A stretch of DNA of 58,241 nucleotides from Pseudomonadota bacterium (GTDB lineage Bacteria > Pseudomonadota > Gammaproteobacteria > Steroidobacterales > Steroidobacteraceae), in assembly GCA_021826035.1 (NCBI GenBank), contig JAKBBE010000011.1:1-58241 (forward strand), read 5' to 3'. Numbering within the stretch: position 1 is the stretch's first letter; every line of letters begins with the position of its first letter. This document shows, in pieces, positions 15,575 through 23,848 of this stretch. The notes under the pieces were generated by a model. It was not told where the DNA came from, searched no databases, and saw only the letters and a list, made by a program, of their open reading frames with translations. Position numbers and translations under genes: made by a program.

Positions 15575-16789
15575 GTGGGCGCCTTTGAATACACCGCGCT
15601 CGATGCCGGCGGCAAAGAATGCAAGGGCATCCTCGAGGGCGATACCCCGCGGCACATCCGCCAGCAGCTGCGCGAGCGCCAGCTGCTGCCGGTGTCGGTG
15701 CGCGAAGTGGCCGAGCGCGAGGCCGGCCGGCAGCGCGGCTTCGGCACGCTGCGACGGGTCGCAGCGGCGGACGTGACGCTGCTCACCCGCCAGCTCGCCA
15801 CCCTGGTGCGCGCCGGACTGCCGCTCGAGGAGTCGCTGCTCGCGGTCTCGCAGCAGACCGACAAACCCCGGGTGCAGAGCATCCTGCTCGGGGTGCGCTC
15901 GCGGGTGATGGAGGGACACACGCTCGCCGACGGACTGGCGGAGTTCCCGCGCGTCTTTCCGGAGATCTACCGCGCTACGGTGGCCGCCGGCGAACAGGCC
16001 GGACACCTCGACACGGTGCTGGAGCGGCTGGCCGATTACACCGAGAGCCGCGAGGAGATCCGCCAGAAGATCCTCGCCGCGATGCTCTACCCGATCGTGC
16101 TCACGGTGATGTGTTTCCTGATCGTGGCCGCGCTCATGGTGTACGTGGTCCCGAAGGTGGTCGCGGTGTTCCAGGCCAGCAAAGCCCGACTGCCGCTGAT
16201 CACCCGCATCCTGATCGGTACCAGCCACTTCCTGCGCGTGCACGGCATCTGGATCGTGCTCGCCGCGGCGCTCGCAGTCGTGCTGGCGCGCCGCGCGCTG
16301 CGCAACCCCGCCACCCGGCGCCGCTTCGATCGGGTGGTGCTCGGCCTGCCGCTCGCCGGCAAGCTGGTGCGTGGGTTCAACACCGCGCGCTTCACGCGCA
16401 CCTTCAGCATCCTCTCGATGAGCGCCGTACCGGTGCTCGACGCGCTGCGCATCGCCGGGGAGGTGGTCACCAGCGTGCCGATGCGTGATGCGGTGCTGCA
16501 GGCCGCCGAGCGGGTGCGCGAAGGCGCGCCGATCGGCCGCTCGCTCGGGGTGAGTAAACTGTTCCCGCCCATGACCATCCACCTGATCTCCAGCGGGGAG
16601 TCGAGCGGGGAGCTCGACGCGATGCTCATTCAGGCCGCAGCCAGCCAGGAGCGCGAGCTCGACGCGATCATGGCGGCGATGGTGGGGCTGCTCGGCCCGC
16701 TGCTGATCGTGGTCATGGGGCTGTTCGTCATGGGCATCGTTTTTGCAATGCTCCTGCCCATCTTCCGACTGGATGATCTGATTCACTGA
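15575..16789 (+). CDS. gspF: Type II secretion inner-membrane protein GspF
   Basis: GspF is the polytopic platform protein of type II secretion. The 404-residue product starts at GTG (MGAFEYTALDAGGKECKG) and shows two GspF repeats: LLTRQLATLVRAGLPLEESL near residue 65 and RFTRTFSILSMSAVPVLDAL near 270. Three membrane spans are visible (about 170-195, 222-238 and 370-395). It ends the operon; the pseudopilins GspG-K and the L, M and N proteins are not in this window. Confidence 0.95.
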   Translation: MGAFEYTALDAGGKECKGILEGDTPRHIRQQLRERQLLPVSVREVAEREAGRQRGFGTLRRVAAADVTLLTRQLATLVRAGLPLEESLLAVSQQTDKPRVQSILLGVRSRVMEGHTLADGLAEFPRVFPEIYRATVAAGEQAGHLDTVLERLADYTESREEIRQKILAAMLYPIVLTVMCFLIVAALMVYVVPKVVAVFQASKARLPLITRILIGTSHFLRVHGIWIVLAAALAVVLARRALRNPATRRRFDRVVLGLPLAGKLVRGFNTARFTRTFSILSMSAVPVLDALRIAGEVVTSVPMRDAVLQAAERVREGAPIGRSLGVSKLFPPMTIHLISSGESSGELDAMLIQAAASQERELDAIMAAMVGLLGPLLIVVMGLFVMGIVFAMLLPIFRLDDLIH

Positions 16790-16863
16790 GTGACCCATTG
16801 CGCCCGGCACGGCTTGTGATTAAATCTGCGCACCCTCCCGCGGGCGGGAGTTCGGCGTGTCAC

Positions 16864-17121
16864 ATGAGCGAGAAATCCGAATCGGAAGAGTTCGAGGACG
16901 AAGAGGAAGCGGAGGTCGAGGAAGGTGACGTCGATCTCGATCAGGTGATCAAGGATCTCGATCTGGCCAAGCACCGCGGTCCGAAGAGCGGAGAGCCGGC
17001 TTGGCGTCGCCTCGAGCGGATGTTCGAGGAGAAGCACACCGCCGAGCTGACCAGCGATTTCGATGACTACGAGATCGACGGGGACGGCACCGGAGGGCGG
17101 GCGCGGCGGCGGGAAAAATAA
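16864..17121 (+). CDS. Small acidic conserved protein
   Basis: An 85-residue protein beginning MSEKSESEEFEDEEEAEVEE, followed by VDLDQVIKDLDLAKHRGPKS, then GEPAWRRLERMFEEKHTAEL and SDFDDYEI. The N-terminal third is almost entirely Glu/Asp/Ser and likely disordered; the centre looks like a short helical module. It has no signal peptide or membrane segment. It lies 74 bases after gspF and converges on dnaE2. I recognise it only as a type of small conserved proteobacterial protein and assign no function. The longer frame from 16798 lacks support. Confidence 0.65.
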   Translation: MSEKSESEEFEDEEEAEVEEGDVDLDQVIKDLDLAKHRGPKSGEPAWRRLERMFEEKHTAELTSDFDDYEIDGDGTGGRARRREK

Positions 17122-17146
17122 ATCCGCTGCACGGCCGCCGCAGCGG

Positions 17147-20100
17147 TCAGTGAAAGTCGCGCGAGTGCGTCGCCAGCGCCCCGAGCAGCCCCGTGCGATC
17201 GAACAGCCGCCGGGCAATCAGGTGCGTGACGCCCTCGGCATGCTGCAGCCGGCCGTGCACTTCGAGCAGCCGTGCCCCGAGCAGCGCCTCGCGGTAGGCC
17301 CGTGCGGTACGCTCCCAGACAATGACGTTGACCTGCCCGCTCTCGTCCTCCAGCGTGATGAAGGTGACGCCGCCGGCGGACCCCGGACGCTGGCGCATCA
17401 GCACGATGCCGGCGGTTCGCACCGCGCTTCCCTCCGGCCGCGCACAGACCTCCTCGGCGCGGCGTACCCCGCGGCCGTGCAGTCCCTCGCGCAGCAGCGC
17501 CAGCGGATGCCGGCCGAGTGTCAGGCCCAGGGAAGCGTAGTCGGCCACGATGCTCTGCGCTTCGCTCGGCGCGCCGATGAGCGGTCGGGCCGCATCGGCC
17601 GCCGGGGCCGAGGCGTCTGCGGCGGTCGGCATGTTCGCCGCTTCGAGCGGCAGCGGCCGCTCCACGCCCGCGACGTCCCAGAAGGCCAGATGGCGGTTGC
17701 CGCTCAAACCGGCGAGCGCACCGGCAGCCGCCAGCGCCTCCAGGTCGGTGCGCCGCAGTCCAGTGCGCCGAGCGAGGTCCGTCAGGGTAGTGAACGGGCC
17801 CGCGGCACGCGTCTCGGTGAGCCGCGCCGCGCCGGCGCGGCTCAGACCCTTCACCAGACGCAGCCCGAGCCGCAGCGCCGGCTGCGCCGCCGCACTGCGC
17901 TCGAGCGTGCAGTCCCACTCGCTCGCCTCTACGTCCACCGCACGAACCTCGACACCATGGGCGCGCGCATCGCGCACCAACTGCGCCGGGGCGTAAAAAC
18001 CCATCGGCTGGCTGTTCAGCAGCGCGGCGGTGAAGGCCGCCGGCTCGTGGCACTTCAGCCAGGCCGAGTCGTACACCAGCAGCGCGAAGCTCGCGGCATG
18101 CGACTCCGGAAAGCCGTAATCGCCAAACCCCATCATCTGCCGGTAGACCCGTTCGGCAAACTCACTCGCATACCCGCGCGCGGCCATGCCCTCGAGGAGC
18201 ATCGGGCGGAAATGTCCGATACCGCCGCTGCGCTTCCAGGCACCCATGGCGCGGCGCAGCTGATCGGCCTGCCCCGGCGTGAACCCCGCAGCCACCATCG
18301 CCAGCTGCATCACCTGCTCCTGGAAGATCGGCACCCCGAGGGTTCGCCGCAGCACCGACTCAACGGCCTCGCTCGGATATTCGATCGGCTCGCGCCCCTG
18401 GCGGCGCCTCAGGTACGGATGCACCATGTCGCCCTGGATGGGTCCCGGGCGCACGATCGCCACCTCGATGACCAGGTCGTAGTAGCAGCGCGGTTTCAGC
18501 CGCGGCAGCATCGCCATCTGCGCACGCGATTCGATCTGAAACACCCCGACCGTGTCGGCGCGCGAGATCATCTGGTATACGGCCGGATCCTCCGCCGGCA
18601 GTGACCCGAGCGCATGGCGCGTGCCGCGCAGCGCGTTGACCAGGTCGATCGCCTTGCGCAGTGCGGTGAGCATCCCGAGGGCAAGCACATCGACCTTCAG
18701 CAGACCGAGCGCATCGAGGTCGTCCTTGTCCCACTGCACCACGGTGCGCTCGGGCATGGCGGCGTTCTCGATCGGCACCAGCTCATCGAGCCGCCCGGCG
18801 CTGATCACCAGCCCGCCGACGTGCTGCGAGAGGTGCCGCGGGAAGCCGGGAAAAGCGAGCAGCTCGCGTGCGAGCGGCACCAGCTGCGTCAGCGGCGGAC
18901 TCTCCGGATCAAACCCTGCCGCGCGCAACCGCTCGGCAAGCGCCTCGCTCCCGTCCCACCACTGCATCACCCGGGCGAGCCGGTCACAGGCCGCGGGTTC
19001 GAACCCGAACACCCGGCCCAGATCGCGCAGCGCGCTGCGCGAGCGGTACTGGATCACGGTGGCGGCGAGCGCGGCGCGCTCGCGGCCGTACTTGGCGTAG
19101 ACGTACTGGATCACCTCCTCGCGCCGCTCGTGCTCGAAGTCGATGTCGATGTCGGGCGGCTCGTTGCGCTCCCGGGAGATGAACCGCTCGAACAGCAGCC
19201 CTGCGCCGCGCTGCGGATCGACCGCGGTCACCCCGAGGCAGTAGCACACCCGCGAGTTGGCCGCCGAGCCACGGCCCTGACAGAAAATGCCGCGGCGCCG
19301 CGCGAAATCGACGAGGTCGTGCACGGTGAGGAAGTACGGTTCGTAGCCGAGTTCCGCGATCAGTGCCAGTTCGTGTTCGAGGGCGGCGCGCTCGGCCGGC
19401 GGAACGCCCTGAAGCCAGCGGCGCTGCGCACCGGCCTCGGTGAGCCGACGCAGATGGCTCGCGGGGGTCTCGCCGGCCGGCACCAGCTCGCGCGGATACT
19501 CGTAGCGCAGCTCATCGAGCGAGAACGTGCAGCGCGCCGCGATGCGCGCCGTCTCGGCGATGAGCTCAGGCGGATAGAGCTTGGCGAGCCGCTCAGGCTC
19601 GCGCAAATAGCGCTCGCCGTTGGGATAGAGGTTCCAGCCGGCCTCGGCGACGGGCACGTTCAGGCGCACGGCCGTCAGCGCATCCTGCAGCCTTCGGCGC
19701 GCGCGCACGTGCATGTGCACATCGCCGCTGGCGACCAGCGGCAGCGCGGTGGTGCGCCCGATGCGCCGCAACGCCTCGAGCCGCGCGCGATCCGCGCCAT
19801 CGCGCAGCAGCTCCGCGGCGATCCAGACCGCGCCGGGGAACTGGCCGACGAGCCAGTGCGCCTGCTCGGCCTGTGGCCGCTCGCCGGGCAACCACAGCAG
19901 CAGGCAGCGCTCGAGCGTCGCGACCAAATCCTCGCGCGTGAGGTGATAACTGCCCTTGTGTGCGGCACGCCGGCCGAGTGTGATGAGGCGGCAGAGCCGT
20001 CCGTAGCCCTGCCGGTCGGTGGCGAGCGCCACGAGACGCAGGCCACACGCCAGCCGCAGTTCCGCACCGATGATCAGATGCAGACCGTGCTCCTTGGCCG

Positions 20101-20296
20101 CCACGTGCGCACGCACCACGCCCGAGAGCGAACACTCATCGGTGAGGGCCAGCGCACGGTAGCCGAGCGCGGCGGCCTGGGCGACGAGTTCCTGCGGATG
20201 CGACGCGCCGCGCAGGAACGTGAAGTTGCTCAGGCAATGCAGCTCTGCATAGGGCGGCGGCTGGCAGGACCGCGTCGAATCCGCTGCGCCGCTCAT
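17147..20296 (-). CDS. dnaE2: Error-prone DNA polymerase ImuC/DnaE2
   Basis: DnaE2 is the catalytic translesion polymerase of the ImuABC mutasome. ATG 20296, which overlaps the imuB stop as ATGA, gives 1049 residues. The N-terminal PHP domain starts YAELHCLSNFTFLRGASHP. The palm aspartates are D382, D384 and D386 in PDIDIDFEHERR. Later landmarks are HLSQHVGGLVIS, VGVFQIESRAQMAMLP, PIFQEQVMQLAMVAAGF, GFPESHAASFALLVY and a C-terminal OB domain (VTFITLEDESGQVNVIVWE). Being last in lexA-imuA-imuB-dnaE2, it should be DNA-damage induced. Confidence 0.96.
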   Translation of the reverse strand: MSGAADSTRSCQPPPYAELHCLSNFTFLRGASHPQELVAQAAALGYRALALTDECSLSGVVRAHVAAKEHGLHLIIGAELRLACGLRLVALATDRQGYGRLCRLITLGRRAAHKGSYHLTREDLVATLERCLLLWLPGERPQAEQAHWLVGQFPGAVWIAAELLRDGADRARLEALRRIGRTTALPLVASGDVHMHVRARRRLQDALTAVRLNVPVAEAGWNLYPNGERYLREPERLAKLYPPELIAETARIAARCTFSLDELRYEYPRELVPAGETPASHLRRLTEAGAQRRWLQGVPPAERAALEHELALIAELGYEPYFLTVHDLVDFARRRGIFCQGRGSAANSRVCYCLGVTAVDPQRGAGLLFERFISRERNEPPDIDIDFEHERREEVIQYVYAKYGRERAALAATVIQYRSRSALRDLGRVFGFEPAACDRLARVMQWWDGSEALAERLRAAGFDPESPPLTQLVPLARELLAFPGFPRHLSQHVGGLVISAGRLDELVPIENAAMPERTVVQWDKDDLDALGLLKVDVLALGMLTALRKAIDLVNALRGTRHALGSLPAEDPAVYQMISRADTVGVFQIESRAQMAMLPRLKPRCYYDLVIEVAIVRPGPIQGDMVHPYLRRRQGREPIEYPSEAVESVLRRTLGVPIFQEQVMQLAMVAAGFTPGQADQLRRAMGAWKRSGGIGHFRPMLLEGMAARGYASEFAERVYRQMMGFGDYGFPESHAASFALLVYDSAWLKCHEPAAFTAALLNSQPMGFYAPAQLVRDARAHGVEVRAVDVEASEWDCTLERSAAAQPALRLGLRLVKGLSRAGAARLTETRAAGPFTTLTDLARRTGLRRTDLEALAAAGALAGLSGNRHLAFWDVAGVERPLPLEAANMPTAADASAPAADAARPLIGAPSEAQSIVADYASLGLTLGRHPLALLREGLHGRGVRRAEEVCARPEGSAVRTAGIVLMRQRPGSAGGVTFITLEDESGQVNVIVWERTARAYREALLGARLLEVHGRLQHAEGVTHLIARRLFDRTGLLGALATHSRDFH

Positions 20297-21708
20297 CCGT
20301 ACACGCCGTGCAGAAACCAGCGATGCGGCGGCTCGCGTTCGCGGAACAGCCACAGGCGCCGGCCGCGTCCATCGCGGGCGTTGTAGTAATCCCGGGCGAC
20401 CTCCCGGCCGTCCCACCAGCCGGTCTCGATGCGCTCCGGCTCACCCTCGAGATGCAGCGCCCCGTGCCAGCGCGGCAGCCCGCGGCGCTGGTGCAGCAAC
20501 CGCGGCGCCGGCAGCAGCCACAGCGGCCGGGGCACGGCCCGCATCGTCGCCTGCGACTCGGCATCGGGTGCCAGCGCGGGCGGACCGGCGCGCCAGGCGG
20601 CCTCGGGGCGACGGTCGGCCACGAGTGAGAGCGTCTCGAGTGCCTCCGGACCGAGGCGGGCCCGCAGCCGCTCGATGAGCTCCACACCCGGCGCTGCGGC
20701 GAGTCCGCCCCGCTCTCCCGGCCGCCACAGGCCGCCGGTGTGCATCGGCTGCGGCACGGGCGATCCGGCGCGCAGCTCGCAGGCGCGCACCGGTTCGGGC
20801 AGCGTGAGACTGCGCAGCCGCTCCTCGAGCAGCGCGGCGAGCCGCGCGGCATCGGCGAGCGGTGCGCCGAGCCGCAGCACGCAGCGGGTGGGCACCGCCT
20901 GTCGATGCCACAGCCGGCACTCGAGCGCGAGCACGCCGCTCTGACGGGCCGCCAGGAAGCGCGCCAGTTCCTCGAGCAGCGCGCGCAGCGTCACGGCGAG
21001 CAACGCGTGACTGTCGGACTCGCAGGGCAGCTCGCGGCGGCGACGAAACCGCTGCGGCGCCTCGAAGCGCTCGCGCGGATCGGCCGCCCGTCCCGTCAGC
21101 TGATCGAGCGCCGCGAGCCGTGTCGCACCGAAGCGCTGCGCGAACCCGGCGCGCGGCAGACGCAGCGCCGCCCCGACGGTGCGCACGCCGATGCGCGCGA
21201 GCCGCTCGATCAGCTGCGGCGGCCAGCGCAGCGCCGCGAGCGGCAACGCCGCCAGCGAACCGGCCAGCTGTCCCGCCTCCAACACCGTGAACGCCCGCCC
21301 GGCGCGCGTGCCGGCGAGTGCGGCCGACGCGCTCGGCGCGAAGGCGAGGATGGCCGGCTGACCGAGTGCGGCGCACTCCCCGGCCATCGCCCGGCGCAGC
21401 CCGTCCACGCCACCGAACAAGTGCAGACTGGAGCGCACCTCGAGCAGCACCGCGTCGGGCGGTGCAAGACTGATGCGGGGTGTGAAGCGCTGGGCGCGTA
21501 CGGCGAGCGAGTGCAGCACCCGCGGCACACCCGAATCTGACTCCGGCGCGAGCCGCGGCAGATGCACCGCGAGCCACAACGGTGCCTGCGACGGCCGCGT
21601 GGACCGCTCGGGCGCCCCCTGCGGCTGCACGGGCTGCACGGGCGGACGGACCGCGCGGCGCGGCAGATGCTCCGGGGCAAACAGGTCCAGTGTTTTCGGC
21701 GCCCTCAC
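20293..21708 (-). CDS. imuB: ImuB, Y-family-like mutasome hub, shortened and with an N-terminal extension
   Basis: ImuB resembles a Y-family polymerase but usually serves as the non-catalytic bridge between DnaE2, ImuA and the beta clamp. GTG 21708 overlaps the imuA stop as GTGA; 471 residues. Residues 1-43 form a Pro/Arg-rich extension that holds KTLDLF (residues 5-10), similar to clamp-binding peptides. The polymerase-like part starts LWLAVHLPRL (44-53) and reaches RFTPRISL (74-81) after only about 20 residues, where relatives have roughly 80. The C-terminal half is normal, ending RRLWLFRERE and WFLHGVYG. The usual clamp motif before the C-terminal domain is replaced by HTGGLWRPGE. Confidence 0.88.
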   Translation of the reverse strand: MRAPKTLDLFAPEHLPRRAVRPPVQPVQPQGAPERSTRPSQAPLWLAVHLPRLAPESDSGVPRVLHSLAVRAQRFTPRISLAPPDAVLLEVRSSLHLFGGVDGLRRAMAGECAALGQPAILAFAPSASAALAGTRAGRAFTVLEAGQLAGSLAALPLAALRWPPQLIERLARIGVRTVGAALRLPRAGFAQRFGATRLAALDQLTGRAADPRERFEAPQRFRRRRELPCESDSHALLAVTLRALLEELARFLAARQSGVLALECRLWHRQAVPTRCVLRLGAPLADAARLAALLEERLRSLTLPEPVRACELRAGSPVPQPMHTGGLWRPGERGGLAAAPGVELIERLRARLGPEALETLSLVADRRPEAAWRAGPPALAPDAESQATMRAVPRPLWLLPAPRLLHQRRGLPRWHGALHLEGEPERIETGWWDGREVARDYYNARDGRGRRLWLFREREPPHRWFLHGVYG

Positions 21709-22397
21709 GGCATCCTCTGCGGTTCATACGCATCGGTCGCCCAGGTCAGATCGAGCGCGCCGCGCGCCCCGCCGCGGCTCTTCAGCAGCGTAACCCGTGC
21801 GCCGTCGCCGCGCGGCTCGAGCGCGACCCGCAGCATCGCCGGGGAGGCCTCGCGGGCCGCCTCGCGCGTTCTGAACAACACCCCGAGCGTGTTACCACGC
21901 TGCGCCGCGAGGTGCAGGCGGCGGATGTGCCGCGCGGGTGCATGCCTCGTCCAGGCAAACACGCAATCGCAGGCGCCGGAACCGAGCGCCTGTTCGAAGG
22001 CCCAGAGAGCGGCCGCTCCTCGGGCGCTCACGATGAGCAGCCGAGGGAGCGCAACACCCGCCGCGGCCAGCGCAGGGGCGAACGGCTGCAGCGGCGGAGC
22101 CACCCAGATGCACCAGCGCGCCTCGGGCCGGCGCGTGAGGGACGCCAGCGCCGGCAGCAGCAGCTGCAGCTCGCCCTGACCAAACCGCATGGGAAGAATC
22201 TCAATCAGTCCGCTGCGCGGCCAACCGCCCCCGGGCAGACCCGCATCGAGCGGTGCGAACCCGCTCGACCAGACCGCACCGCGTACAGCCGACCCGGCGC
22301 GCCACAGCGCCGGATGCGCCAGCAGCTGCTCAAGACGCGGGTCTGCGCGTGCGGCACTCGAAGGCGGCGCAGTGCGCCGCGGTCCATCGGCGCTCAT
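21705..22397 (-). CDS. imuA: ImuA, SOS mutagenesis accessory protein
   Basis: ImuA is a RecA/SulA-like partner of ImuB and DnaE2. The 230-residue product has the family pattern GLPGGGWPRSGLIEILP, then GELQLLLPALASLT and WCIWVAPPLQPFAPAL. The Walker A region lacks a clean GxxxxGK[ST], which is normal for ImuA. The end, LTLLKSRGG-like VTLLKSRGGARGALDLTW, also fits. It starts 19 bases after lexA stops and overlaps imuB as GTGA. Confidence 0.88.
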   Translation of the reverse strand: MSADGPRRTAPPSSAARADPRLEQLLAHPALWRAGSAVRGAVWSSGFAPLDAGLPGGGWPRSGLIEILPMRFGQGELQLLLPALASLTRRPEARWCIWVAPPLQPFAPALAAAGVALPRLLIVSARGAAALWAFEQALGSGACDCVFAWTRHAPARHIRRLHLAAQRGNTLGVLFRTREAAREASPAMLRVALEPRGDGARVTLLKSRGGARGALDLTWATDAYEPQRMP

Positions 22398-22416
22398 GCA
22401 CGCCGGCTCCCGTCAT

Positions 22417-23040
22417 TTACATGAGGCCGTGGCTCTTGCCGCGGCGCAATACGCCGACCACGATGCCCTCGATCAACAGCGACTGTTCCTTCAGATCGAC
22501 GCGGATGGGATCGAAGTCGCTGTTCTCCGGCAGCAGCCAGACGACGGTGCCTTCCTGGCGATAGCGCTTCACCGTGACCTCGTTCTCCAGGCGCGCCACG
22601 ACGATCTGTCGGCTGCGCACCTCCGGCGTGCGATGCACGGCCACCAGATCGCCATCGAGGATGCCGGCATCCTTCATGCTCATGCCGGTGACCTTCAGCA
22701 GGTAATGCGGCCGCGGCTGGAACACGCCCGGATCGATGTCCAGGCGCGCCTCGATGTTCTCCTCGGAGAAGATCGGCCGGCCGGCGGCGACCCGCCCGAT
22801 CAGCGGCAGTCCGATCTGCTCGCGGATGGTGTCCTTCAGCTGGATGCCGCGCGAGGCGCCCGGCACCAGCGCGATGACCCCCTTGCGCGCCAGCGCACGC
22901 AGGTGGTCTTCGGCGGCATTGGCCGAACGGAACCCCAGTTCACGGGCAATTTCAGCACGGGTGGGCGGCATCCCCGAGTGCGTGATGAAGCGCTGGATCA
23001 GCCGCAGAACTTCGATTTGACGGGGGGTGAGATCAGACAT
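22417..23040 (-). CDS. lexA: SOS repressor LexA (Escherichia type)
   Basis: LexA represses SOS genes and cleaves itself on RecA filaments. ATG 23040 ([19 protein letters not shown]) gives 207 residues. The HTH has [25 protein letters not shown], whose recognition helix is nearly that of Escherichia LexA. The cleavage bond is A86-G87 in [10 protein letters not shown], and the catalytic pair is S121 (GMSMKD) and K158 (EVTVKRY). It is followed by imuA-imuB-dnaE2, so it controls its own operon through the box at 23049-23064. Confidence 0.97.
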   Translation of the reverse strand: MSDLTPRQIEVLRLIQRFITHSGMPPTRAEIARELGFRSANAAEDHLRALARKGVIALVPGASRGIQLKDTIREQIGLPLIGRVAAGRPIFSEENIEARLDIDPGVFQPRPHYLLKVTGMSMKDAGILDGDLVAVHRTPEVRSRQIVVARLENEVTVKRYRQEGTVVWLLPENSDFDPIRVDLKEQSLLIEGIVVGVLRRGKSHGLM

Positions 23041-23048
23041 GGTGCCGC

Positions 23049-23064
23049 CTGTTCTTTTGTACAA
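23049..23064 (-). promoter_or_regulatory. LexA box of the lexA-imuABC operon
   Basis: On the lexA strand the site reads TTGTACAAAAGAACAG, i.e. TTGT-N8-ACAG, seven of eight conserved bases of the gammaproteobacterial SOS box. It lies 9-24 bases before the lexA ATG and just downstream of the -10 box, so bound LexA would block initiation. The same DNA includes GTAC-N4-GAAC, partly like the GTAC-N4-GTGC box of Pseudomonas LexA2. Confidence 0.75.
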
Positions 23065-23071
23065 GGCTGTG

Positions 23072-23099
23072 ATTATATCCATAACGACGCGTCCAGCAA
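23072..23099 (-). promoter_or_regulatory. Promoter of the lexA operon
   Basis: On the minus strand a consensus -10 TATAAT (23077-23072) follows a -35-like TTGCTG (23099-23094) with a 16-base spacer. The predicted start is near 23065, at the edge of the LexA box. This is the best sigma-70 -10 hexamer seen in the window. Confidence 0.7.
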
Positions 23100-23445
23100 G
23101 TCCCTCGCCCCGCACGGCTGAAACCGGCGCCGGATCACCCGCCGCTGCCCGCCCCGAGGCCGTCCCCCGGCCGCCACATCAGCGACCCGTCGGTGCATTT
23201 CATCAGGCCTTCGCGCCGCCTCTCAACTCGTTGCGACACGGCGCACGCGCCCTTTATTCAGCCTCCGTTCATATGCACTGCGCTGCGCATCCGTACAAAC
23301 CCAAAATCCTATAAAATCAGCATGTCCAGGGTTGCATTCCCCGCACAAATTTGTTGGACTTGTGAAGTCGAGTCGTGGGGGCTGCTCCACCTCGGTTCGT
23401 TTGCATTTTCAAGACTTCCTCAATCAACAACCCCAAGGGGACTTT
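23100..23445. other. Gene-free stretch between lexA and the lipoprotein gene
   Basis: No coding region is supported here. The AT-rich TATAAA at 23310-23315 could be a -10 box for the lipoprotein gene, giving a leader of about 125 bases, but no convincing -35 is seen. Nothing else was recognised. Confidence 0.4.
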
Positions 23446-23775
23446 ATGAAGTACGCGAGCGTAGTAAAGGTCGCCGCGGCCGCGGCACTCGTGGCCGGTC
23501 TCGCCGGCTGCCAGAACCTGACCCCCATCAAGTCGGACATCGCCAACCTGAAGTCGCAGGTTGCCCAGCTGCAGAGCCAGGTCTCCACCGCGCAGAGCAC
23601 TGCCGACAAGGCCAACAGCGCCGCCCAGGCTGCGCAGAACGCTGCCGACCAGAAGTCTGCTGCGGCTCAGAGCACTGCCAACGAGGCGCTCTCGCTCGCG
23701 CAGTCGAACAAGGCGGCGATCGACGCCACCAACGAGAAGATCGACCGCATGTTCAAGCGTTCGATCTCTAAGTAA
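23446..23775 (+). CDS. Small alanine-rich coiled-coil lipoprotein (Lpp-like)
   Basis: The 109-residue product has a lipoprotein signal (MKYASVVKVAAAAALVAG, lipobox LAGC) followed by QNLTPIKSDIANLKSQVAQL and long Ala/Gln/Ser heptads ending KIDRMFKRSISK. The heptad pattern and the basic C-terminus with a terminal lysine resemble Braun lipoprotein (Lpp/OprI), whose C-terminal lysine is attached to peptidoglycan; here the last residue is also lysine, so the same role is plausible but inferred. AAGGGG at 23434-23439 is a good ribosome-binding site that supports ATG 23446. It is followed by a strong terminator. Confidence 0.85.
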   Translation: MKYASVVKVAAAAALVAGLAGCQNLTPIKSDIANLKSQVAQLQSQVSTAQSTADKANSAAQAAQNAADQKSAAAQSTANEALSLAQSNKAAIDATNEKIDRMFKRSISK

Positions 23776-23794
23776 GAGCGACGGCGCTCCTACG

Positions 23795-23825
23795 AAAACG
23801 CCGCGCAATGCGCGGCGTTTTTTTT
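23795..23825 (+). terminator. Intrinsic terminator after the lipoprotein gene
   Basis: A perfect 8-base-pair stem (CGCCGCGC / GCGCGGCG) with the loop AAT, flanked by AAAA and an eight-T run. With A residues on the 5' side it should also terminate fabH from the other strand, since the genes converge. Confidence 0.92.
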
Positions 23826-23848
23826 CGTCCCGAAGATCCGAAATCGCC

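Noticed and set aside
13918..15921. 667-codon open frame opposite gspD, gspE and gspF
   Set aside because: The gsp genes on the other strand are unambiguous, and the antisense frame has no family match.
18614..20386. 590-codon open frame opposite dnaE2
   Set aside because: It is in antisense to a well-supported polymerase with conserved catalytic residues.
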